From assembly GCA_025350175.1 (NCBI GenBank), contig JANXYF010000094.1:1-12643 (forward strand): 12,643 bases of DNA, read 5' to 3'. Below the pieces are notes generated by a model. It made no database searches, was not told the origin of the DNA, and saw nothing but the letters and a program-made list of their open reading frames with translations. This DNA comes from Nitrosopumilales archaeon (GTDB lineage: Archaea; Thermoproteota; Nitrososphaeria; Nitrososphaerales; Nitrosopumilaceae). The position numbers were made by a program, and so were the translations under genes. This document shows, piece after piece, positions 1 through 4,397 of this stretch; within the stretch, counting starts at the first letter, position 1; each line of letters begins with the position of its first letter.

Positions 1-223
1 AACGGTTAATGATATTTTATCAGGATCACAAGAAGAGAGAGAATCAAAAAATAGAATTGGCCTAATTGATGAAAAGAAAATTCTTTCAGAGTTAGATTTA
101 CTTGTACAAGCAGAGTTTGGAATTACGTCCCAAGTATTTGCAGAATCAGATCAAGATAAATACGATCCAAAAAATAAATCAAGAACAGCTAGACCATACA
201 AACCAGCCATTCTAATAGAATAG
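1..223 (+). CDS. leuS: Leucyl-tRNA synthetase, C-terminal end (partial)
   Basis: Open reading frame entering from the left edge (codons in phase from base 2) and stopping at TAG 221-223; 73 residues are visible. The tail reads ...LDLLVQAEFGITSQVF, then AESDQDKYDP, then NKSRTARPYKPAILIE. The combination of an 'EFG' strand, an acidic stretch followed by 'YDP..K', and a closing 'RPxKPAIxIE' resembles the extreme C-terminus of archaeal leucyl-tRNA synthetases, where this small domain contacts the long variable arm of tRNA-Leu. The enzyme charges tRNA-Leu with leucine in the cytoplasm. The catalytic HIGH/KMSKS core lies outside the window, so the call rests on the tail alone and was made from memory of the family. 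A short T-run (237-241) follows the stop and could end transcription. If the family call is wrong, it is still clearly the 3' end of a real gene, by its codon use and phase. Confidence 0.68.
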   Translation, partial: TVNDILSGSQEERESKNRIGLIDEKKILSELDLLVQAEFGITSQVFAESDQDKYDPKNKSRTARPYKPAILIE

Positions 224-236
224 TAATTGCCGCATC

Positions 237-245
237 TTTTTATTA
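237..245 (+). promoter_or_regulatory. T-rich element: possible leuS terminator and/or TATA box for the reductase gene
   Basis: The sequence TTTTTATTA lies 14-22 nt after the leuS stop and is centred about 28 nt upstream of the TTG start at 269. That spacing suits a TATA box driving a nearly leaderless transcript, and the T5 run also fits an archaeal T-tract terminator. No Shine-Dalgarno motif is visible before 269, which favours a leaderless start. The assignment is tentative because the gap (224-268) is only 45 bp and AT-rich throughout. Confidence 0.3.
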
Positions 246-268
246 GGTAATTTATGCTATAAGATAGT

Positions 269-1276
269 TTGAAGATTGCTGTAGTTGGAATTGGAGTTGC
301 AGGAGCATATCTCCTTGCGAGATTAAAGAATCAACACGAAGTAATAGGTTTTGAAAGATCTACTCAAGAGAATCACGATTCCATATGTGCGTGGGGTACA
401 TCAAAAGCACCAATGCAAGAATTTTCTCAAAAGGTCGGACTTGATTTTAACGATTATGTAATTCATGATGGAAAGCAGATGTATGTGGATATGGGTTTAG
501 AAAGATTCCAAATTAAACTCAAAGGACTTTGTACATACAACAAGATAGGATTGATAAAAGATATGGCGAAAGGATGTAAGATACATTACGGAGCTGCTCC
601 AAAATTACCAGATCTAGAATCGGAATTTGATATGATTGTAGATTCCACAGGTTTTCATCGTTCATACTTGCCAAGACTTGAGAAGGATTTCCATCTACCA
701 ACTTTTCAATACAAAGTACAATACGAAGATAAGGTACCATTTGATGATTTTTATCTTAAACCATTTTCTTCTATCAGTGGGTATTTTTGGTATTTCCCAT
801 TAGGCGATAAAATTGCTCACATTGGCGCGGGAGATAAAAATAGAAATCACATTGTAGAAACTAATGCATTCTTAAAAAAATATGGAGGCAAAGTCCTAAA
901 GACAGTTGGAAGACCGATACGTCTTGCTACCCCAAATCTTTGTGAGCCATTCTATAATGGAAAGGTGATAGGAGTTGGAGAATCAATAGGAACGGTTTAC
1001 CCATTGCTTGGAGAGGGAATAATTCCAAGTATGACCTGTGGTGATATTTTTGTTGAGACATTAGGAAATAATGAAAGATATAGACAAATGGTACTTGAAA
1101 AATTTGCAATTTATTCAAAGGTTTTATCTTTTGTAAGAAACAAAATGGACAGCAAGTTCGGTGTCATGAAAAACTTTCTTGACATGTTAGCCATCTACAG
1201 ATACATGAAGAAAAATGAGAGTAGATTTGGAATGGAGATTAAGATGACAGATATGATGAAAGTGGCAAAGGCCTAA
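269..1276 (+). CDS. Geranylgeranyl reductase family FAD-dependent oxidoreductase
   Basis: 335-residue flavoprotein. The N-terminus carries a Rossmann FAD motif GIGVAG (residues 7-12) with an acidic residue E29 ending the second strand, as expected for ADP-ribose binding. C40 lies in 'SICAWGTS', the place of the conserved cysteine in archaeal geranylgeranyl reductases. Residues 172-188 match the family substrate-pocket motif YxWxFP-x8-GxG exactly (YFWYFP, then GAG at 186-188). 'DSTG' (125-128) and 'GVGES...PLLGEGI' (235-251) are the later FAD contacts. Members use FAD and a reductant to saturate geranylgeranyl chains of archaeal membrane lipids or other isoprenoids; Thaumarchaeota carry several paralogs, so the exact substrate is unknown. 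The start is TTG; the only nearby upstream ATG (254) hits a stop after two codons, and the FAD motif begins right after the TTG. Odd point: the usual 'GD' of the second FAD motif is 'GE' (E238). The gene ends 3 bp from the convergent gene. Confidence 0.8.
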   Translation: MKIAVVGIGVAGAYLLARLKNQHEVIGFERSTQENHDSICAWGTSKAPMQEFSQKVGLDFNDYVIHDGKQMYVDMGLERFQIKLKGLCTYNKIGLIKDMAKGCKIHYGAAPKLPDLESEFDMIVDSTGFHRSYLPRLEKDFHLPTFQYKVQYEDKVPFDDFYLKPFSSISGYFWYFPLGDKIAHIGAGDKNRNHIVETNAFLKKYGGKVLKTVGRPIRLATPNLCEPFYNGKVIGVGESIGTVYPLLGEGIIPSMTCGDIFVETLGNNERYRQMVLEKFAIYSKVLSFVRNKMDSKFGVMKNFLDMLAIYRYMKKNESRFGMEIKMTDMMKVAKA

Positions 1277-1279
1277 GAA

Positions 1280-1978
1280 CTACATACTTACGTAACCGAA
1301 ATTCTCTCTTGTTGTCCTATTTGAGTTCATAGTATAATCATAGATCATTTTTGAATATTCTAGTAAAACTTGTTTCATTTCATCATGAGATTTTGCAAAA
1401 TAAAATCCTGGACAGTCTCCTGTAAATTGAAATGTAGCATGTACTCTAGCTTTTCCTTTTTCGTTTTCAAGCCATGACGAGAATGGATAGAGATAACATA
1501 CTCCTGGTCTAGATGGATGAAGCCCACAGTAGCCTTTTTCGTCAAGAAATCTACATCTGATATGAGTTCCATCTTCTGACTCTTTTTCATCTTCTTTTCG
1601 TTTTAGATTTATCATAGTCATCACCACTGAGTTTCCTTCTGGTCCTTTTTCTTCCCAAGTGGATATGTTGGTCTCTTTTTTTATAAAATCAGAAACTTTG
1701 TCGTACTTTAGATTTTTACTTATTGTTATTAGATCATTACTTGTAAGTGGAAGCCTTCCTTGTCTATTACAACAATTATGACAATCAGGCCAGTAGCATT
1801 TCCACAATACATATCCATTCTCATCTTTAAGATACGGAATATGAAAAATTACGTCATTTACTTTAACCGGAAAATCTTCAACATCTGTTTTTTTACCCAG
1901 AATAAAATCTAGAATAATAGGTTCAATTTTCCAGTTTTTCGATAATAGTTCTAGTGCTTCTTCTATTTTTGATACCAT
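1280..1978 (-). CDS. YkgJ-type cysteine-cluster protein (putative metal binding)
   Basis: 232 residues from the ATG at 1978-1976. A TTG directly in front (1981-1979) would add one residue; the ATG is preferred. Eight cysteines sit in a recognisable pattern: C61-x4-C66-x2-C69-C70 ('CYWPDCHNCC'), then C142, C151 and C161 in 'CRFLDEKGYCGLHPSRPGVC', then C189 in 'GDCPGF'. This CxnCxxCC plus CxxHxxRPxxCxxYPF arrangement is that of the YkgJ/UPF0153 family, thought to bind zinc or an iron-sulphur cluster; no biochemical role is firmly established. A charged insertion (about residues 120-138, KRKEDEKESEDG) separates the two cysteine groups. It is transcribed divergently from the small gene at 2019 across about 40 bp and converges on the flavoprotein gene, so it appears to be a single-gene unit. 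No signal peptide or membrane segment is visible; cytoplasmic. Confidence 0.78.
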   Translation of the reverse strand: MVSKIEEALELLSKNWKIEPIILDFILGKKTDVEDFPVKVNDVIFHIPYLKDENGYVLWKCYWPDCHNCCNRQGRLPLTSNDLITISKNLKYDKVSDFIKKETNISTWEEKGPEGNSVVMTMINLKRKEDEKESEDGTHIRCRFLDEKGYCGLHPSRPGVCYLYPFSSWLENEKGKARVHATFQFTGDCPGFYFAKSHDEMKQVLLEYSKMIYDYTMNSNRTTRENFGYVSM

Positions 1979-2018
1979 CAACTAATAAATGGAGATCAGA
2001 ACTTTTTGAACGTTATCA
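1979..2018. promoter_or_regulatory. Short divergent promoter region
   Basis: Only 40 bp separate the ATG of the minus-strand cysteine-cluster gene (1978) from the ATG of the plus-strand small gene (2019), so both promoters must overlap or reach into the neighbouring coding sequence. On the plus strand, TAATAAAT (1983-1990) is centred about 32 nt before ATG 2019 and could be its TATA box. On the minus strand the corresponding position holds only the weak AT-rich TTCAAAAAG (around 2001-2009). No Shine-Dalgarno sequence is evident for either gene, which suggests leaderless or nearly leaderless transcripts. Confidence 0.35.
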
Positions 2019-2339
2019 ATGCTAGAAGAGAAGGGAAAGTATGCATCTGCTACTCAAAATCGAAGATTTGTCTGGGAAAAAGTCATGTGGCCATTAATTT
2101 TAGAATTAAACACTAATATCTTTACCACTCAACAATACAAGAAAAAACGTGATCAAGTCTGTCAGGAATTGAATATTCCATCCTCTCGAATTGCAGGAGG
2201 TTTTGTCTCGCTTTTGTTAAAAGGAATTTTATACAAAGAAAATAAGATTTATTCCATTCATTATAGATTAATTCCTTACATGAGACTTGGAGCAAATTGT
2301 GATTATTCTACTGCGGTCCGTGAGGCAAGTACAAAATAA
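2019..2339 (+). CDS. Small unknown protein, possibly winged-helix fold
   Basis: 106 residues, basic overall, not recognised. The order of elements looks like a compact helix-turn-helix: an amphipathic helix around 38-52 (TTQQYKKKRDQVCQELN), a second one around 54-68 (PSSRIAGGFVSLLLKG), then 'ILYKENKIYSIHYRLIPYM' (70-88), which reads as a two-strand wing. This is a structural guess from hydrophobic spacing, not a family match. No signal peptide, no clear membrane span, two cysteines (48 and 94). ATG start at 2019 with no upstream alternative in the short gap. It stops at 2337-2339, inside the TATA-like element of the following tRNA gene. It could be a small DNA-binding regulator of a neighbouring gene or an unrelated lineage-specific protein. 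The reading frame is convincing because it fills the space between a divergent start and a tRNA promoter. Confidence 0.6.
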   Translation: MLEEKGKYASATQNRRFVWEKVMWPLILELNTNIFTTQQYKKKRDQVCQELNIPSSRIAGGFVSLLLKGILYKENKIYSIHYRLIPYMRLGANCDYSTAVREASTK

Positions 2340-2345
2340 TATATT
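2337..2345 (+). promoter_or_regulatory. TATA box of the tRNA-Gln gene
   Basis: TAATATATT is centred about 30 nt upstream of the first base of the tRNA (2371), the normal distance for an archaeal TATA element when transcription begins at or just before the mature 5' end. It overlaps the stop codon of the preceding small gene, so the tRNA has its own promoter despite the tight spacing. Confidence 0.6.
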
Positions 2346-2392
2346 CTCAAGAAATACCAGTCGTCTCGGTAGCCCGATAGTCTAGCGGTCAA

Positions 2393-2407
2393 ACAATTTT
2401 GGATCAG
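2393..2407 (+). other. tRNA intron 1, D-arm, between positions 21 and 22
   Basis: Predicted 15-nt non-canonical intron. It fits a full bulge-helix-bulge motif for the archaeal splicing endonuclease: exon bases GGTC (2387-2390) pair with intron bases GATC (2402-2405; three Watson-Crick pairs and one wobble), each followed by a 3-nt bulge (2391-2393 and 2406-2408) cut between its second and third base. The inner stem closes with C2394-G2401 and A2395-T2400. Removal restores A21 next to a complete D-stem. Confidence 0.75.
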
Positions 2408-2423
2408 GGATCTCAGGCTCTGG

Positions 2424-2438
2424 ATCTTATGAGAGGAC
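2424..2438 (+). other. tRNA intron 2, anticodon loop, position 37/38
   Basis: Predicted 15-nt intron. Loop bases CTCT (2418-2421) pair with AGAG (2432-2435), giving the 4-bp central helix; the first bulge is 2422-2424, the second is 2436-2439, one nucleotide longer than the standard three, so the motif is relaxed. Because A2424 and A2439 are identical, intron limits 2424-2438 and 2425-2439 give the same mature loop, CTCTGGA. The anticodon CTG stays intact in the 5' exon. Confidence 0.72.
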
Positions 2439-2479
2439 ACCTGGGGACGGCAGTTCGAATCTGCCTCGGGCTATCTATT

Positions 2480-2493
2480 ATTTTTTAAAAAAT
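2480..2493. terminator. Bidirectional T-tract terminator (palindrome)
   Basis: ATTTTTTAAAAAAT is a perfect 14-bp palindrome lying 6 nt after the tRNA and 7 nt before the end of rps7. Read on the plus strand it gives a T6 run just after the tRNA; on the minus strand it gives a T6 run just after the rps7 stop. Archaeal RNA polymerase terminates at such runs without needing a hairpin, so one element can stop both converging units. Confidence 0.62.
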
Positions 2494-2500
2494 GTGCTCT

Positions 2501-3100
2501 CTATCTAGAGGCCATTGCAATTCTTTCTAATTCGTTCTTCTTCTTAACAGAAGGAGCATTCATGTCATTTCCAGAGGCAAGTATCAAATGCTCTGCAAGA
2601 TTTTCTTCCACTGCTTTTGGATTAGAAAATGATGCATCTCTAACACCTTCTGCTATGAATCGTAATGCTAGATCGACTCTTCTTAGAGGAGCAACGTCTA
2701 CTGAAACGTGATAAACGGTTCCACCATAAACTATTCTGGTTGTATCTTCATTTGGTGCAGAATGTTCTACTGCTCTTATCAGAACTTCAACTGGATTTTT
2801 TCCAGTCTTTAGATGTATTATATCAAATGCTGCCTTTACTGTATTGATTGCACGAATTTTCTTTCCGCCCATCCTACCAGTGTTTTTTGCATATTTCTTT
2901 CCAAAGTGAGATAGTTTGTTAATCAGTCGTTCAGTAATGTTAACTTCAGATTTATTGAATCGTTTAAGTGCTGATCTGCCAAAAGTTAGAGGCATTATTC
3001 CTTGTTTAAGAGATATCACATTTTTCAAACCAGGATCTTTAATATCAATATTAGAGATATCCCATTTTCTAAAAAGTAAAAGATTCTGTGTTTCTGCCAT
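2501..3100 (-). CDS. rps7: Small ribosomal subunit protein uS7
   Basis: 199 residues, the usual length for archaeal S7, which carries an N-terminal extension compared with the bacterial protein. The conserved core runs from about residue 85: 'RAINTVKAAFDII', 'KNPVEVLIRAVEHSAPNEDTT' spread over 101-121, 'YGGTVYHVSVDVAPLRR' (125-141), and the C-terminal 'ELERIAMASR'. S7 nucleates assembly of the 3' major domain of 16S rRNA and lies at the E-site side of the decoding region. Start ATG 3100-3098 is supported by a clear Shine-Dalgarno AGGAGAT (3112-3106) that spans the stop codon of rps12, indicating coupled translation. It is the last gene of the RNA polymerase operon; it ends 7 nt before a T-tract palindrome. 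EF-1A and uS10, which often follow in other archaea, are not here. Confidence 0.96.
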   Translation of the reverse strand: MAETQNLLLFRKWDISNIDIKDPGLKNVISLKQGIMPLTFGRSALKRFNKSEVNITERLINKLSHFGKKYAKNTGRMGGKKIRAINTVKAAFDIIHLKTGKNPVEVLIRAVEHSAPNEDTTRIVYGGTVYHVSVDVAPLRRVDLALRFIAEGVRDASFSNPKAVEENLAEHLILASGNDMNAPSVKKKNELERIAMASR

Positions 3101-3103
3101 TTT

Positions 3104-3541
3104 CTATCTCCTAGGTTTCTCTTTCTTTCCGTAAACAAGTTCTTTAAGTGAAGTTCCATTTACCTTGAAGACTTTCCAACGCACACCAGGAATATCACCA
3201 AGCGCTCCTCCCATGGATGCACCCATACCTTCTACATGTACTTCGTCGTGTTCATCAACAAAATTAAGTGCGCCGTCTCTAGGAAGGAAGGCAGTAACTG
3301 TTTTACCATTCTTTATGAGTTGAACTCTAACACATTTTCTTACTGCAGAGTTTGGCTGCTTTGCTTCTATTCCAACTTTTTCTAAAACTATACCACGAGC
3401 TTGTGGTGCACCTCCAAGTGGACTAGCTTTCTTATCAAGACCTAATTCTCTTCTCTTGTAAGTACCTATAGACCATTTTTGGCGTTTTCTTTTATCCTTT
3501 AGAACTCTTCCTGCAAATAGACCTAGTGGTGATTTTGCCAT
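3104..3541 (-). CDS. rps12: Small ribosomal subunit protein uS12
   Basis: 145 residues, normal for archaeal/eukaryotic-type S12 (eukaryotic S23). Signature stretches are 'KQPNSAVRKCVRVQLIKNG' (61-79), 'TAFLPRDG' (83-90) and 'LGDIPGVRWKVFKVNG' (114-129), followed by a basic tail (KKEKPRR). S12 sits at the decoding centre of the 30S subunit and helps monitor codon-anticodon pairing; the KQPNSAVRK and PRDG loops are the segments that face the A site. Start ATG 3541-3539 has a GGAG about 8 nt upstream that overlaps the end of nusA, and the frame begins MAKSPLGLFAG as in thaumarchaeal relatives. An out-of-frame ATG (3546-3544) precedes it and is ignored. It lies 5 nt after nusA and 3 nt before rps7, so translation is probably coupled. 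Confidence 0.96.
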   Translation of the reverse strand: MAKSPLGLFAGRVLKDKRKRQKWSIGTYKRRELGLDKKASPLGGAPQARGIVLEKVGIEAKQPNSAVRKCVRVQLIKNGKTVTAFLPRDGALNFVDEHDEVHVEGMGASMGGALGDIPGVRWKVFKVNGTSLKELVYGKKEKPRR

Positions 3542-3546
3542 ACCAT

Positions 3547-4038
3547 CTACTCCATTATTTTCTCCGGACTCTGAATAAGCACACTGGAAATTTGAAAGTA
3601 TCTCTTGGCTAATAGTCTTGCTTTTTCGGCATTGCGACCTTCTCTACCAACTACAATTCCTTTCTTCTTTGCATCAACTAGAATGATTGCTTGAAGTGAA
3701 CCATCCAATCTTTTGTTTATTTTCACTTCAGAAACTAACTTTGGATTTAGCATATTCTTAAGAAATTCAGCTGGATCTTCAGAATATTCTACAAGTTCAA
3801 CATTTCTTTTTACTACATTCTGTAAATTCTTTATCGTAGAACCGCCTTTACCAATAGCTAACCCCATTTTACCTTGATTTACTACAAATATGACTCGGTC
3901 TTGCTTTTCATCTTCAATACAATCTCTTGCAGTAGCTCCAGTCACATTCTGAAAAAGTGACATTAATTTTATTTGATCTGTTGTTAGTTTGATTGTTTCC
4001 GTCATGCCTTTTTTAAACTCGATCTCTTTGTGGGACAT
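3547..4038 (-). CDS. nusA: NusA-like transcription elongation/termination factor (KH domains)
   Basis: 163 residues (152 if the second Met is the start). It has two K-homology domains and lacks the N-terminal polymerase-binding and S1 domains of bacterial NusA, as is normal for archaeal NusA. KH1 has the nucleic-acid-binding loop GKGG (63-66) in 'MGLAIGKGGSTIKNLQ'; KH2 has GREG (131-134) in 'GIVVGREGRNAEKARLLAKR'. It is expected to bind nascent RNA; the exact role in archaea is not settled. Its place between eL30 and uS12 in the polymerase operon is the classic archaeal position. Start choice is open: ATG 4038 has no Shine-Dalgarno and follows a 41-nt gap, whereas the Met at residue 12 (ATG 4005-4003) has only a weak AAGG directly before it and would begin MTETIKL. 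The longer form is kept. Confidence 0.92.
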   Translation of the reverse strand: MSHKEIEFKKGMTETIKLTTDQIKLMSLFQNVTGATARDCIEDEKQDRVIFVVNQGKMGLAIGKGGSTIKNLQNVVKRNVELVEYSEDPAEFLKNMLNPKLVSEVKINKRLDGSLQAIILVDAKKKGIVVGREGRNAEKARLLAKRYFQISSVLIQSPEKIME

Positions 4039-4079
4039 TTAAATCTTGATAGAAAACATATGAGGAAAATGACATTGGA

Positions 4080-4397
4080 TTATTTCTTCTCTATTTCAAG
4101 TTCTTTTGTGATTGCTTTTAGATTAGTATCGCTCAAAGTCTTAAGCGATAGTGCAGAAATTCTGAACTGTGCTCCACATAGTCTTCCAAGTTCAACTGAA
4201 GATCCATTATAGTTTAAAGTTGGAACCTTTGCATTTTTAGCTGCCTCTTGTATTTTTTCAAGTATCTCTTCTGAAACTGAATGCGATAAAACAATAAGCT
4301 TTGAATTTTTAATTGTGCTAATTGCTTCTTTAGTATCAAAAGCGCATTTGTCATCTTCAATTGCATCTTTGATTACTTTTTCTAATAGTTTAACCAT
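4080..4397 (-). CDS. rpl30e: Large ribosomal subunit protein eL30
   Basis: 105 residues, a one-domain protein of the L7Ae/L30e/S12e/Gadd45 superfamily, found in archaea and eukaryotes only. The fold's markers are visible: 'LIVLSHSVSEEILEKIQEAAKNAKVP' (34-59), where an alternating strand is followed by a helix, then the strand-turn 'TLNYNGSSVELGRLCG' (60-75), corresponding to the RNA-binding loop and the conserved 'xELGxxCG', and the C-terminal 'RISALSLKT'. It binds 23S rRNA kink-turn-like elements in the 50S subunit. The start ATG overlaps the end of rpoA by 8 nt (ATGGTTAA), so its translation is coupled to that of polymerase subunit A. No strong Shine-Dalgarno is visible; only GTGG about 7 nt upstream. 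It is followed by a 41-nt gap, the largest inside the operon. Confidence 0.93.
   Translation of the reverse strand: MVKLLEKVIKDAIEDDKCAFDTKEAISTIKNSKLIVLSHSVSEEILEKIQEAAKNAKVPTLNYNGSSVELGRLCGAQFRISALSLKTLSDTNLKAITKELEIEKK

Larger units (their letters stand above)
2371..2473 (+). tRNA. tRNA-Gln(CUG) with two predicted 15-nt introns
   Basis: Acceptor stem AGCCCGA (2371-2377) pairs fully with TCGGGCT (2466-2472); discriminator is A2473 and no CCA is encoded. T-arm: GGCAG-TTCGAAT-CTGCC (2449-2465). The 103-nt gene is about 30 nt too long. Removing 2393-2407 and 2424-2438 leaves a 73-nt tRNA with U8, A14, G18-G19, A21, a four-pair D-stem (GTCT 2380-2383 with GGAT 2408-2411, two wobbles), anticodon stem TCAGG/CCTGG (2413-2417/2440-2444), loop CTCTGGA with U33 and anticodon CTG (2420-2422), variable loop GGAC with C48. 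The A1-U72 pair is the known feature of archaeal tRNA-Gln, recognised by the GatDE amidotransferase that converts Glu-tRNA-Gln to Gln-tRNA-Gln. It reads CAG codons. Start and end are set by the acceptor stem. An alternative Glu(CTC) reading at 2412-2414 gives a poor D-stem and a mismatched anticodon stem. Confidence 0.87.

Noticed and set aside
519..1118. Two minus-strand frames (519-740 and 927-1118)
   Set aside because: Both lie inside the flavoprotein gene, whose frame carries exact family motifs.
2404..2444. Reading the tRNA as tRNA-Glu with anticodon CTC (2412-2414)
   Set aside because: It needs a 16-nt D-loop with a poor D-stem and a G-A mismatch at the base of the anticodon loop. The Gln(CTG) reading gives all stems paired, the right conserved bases, and A1-U72.
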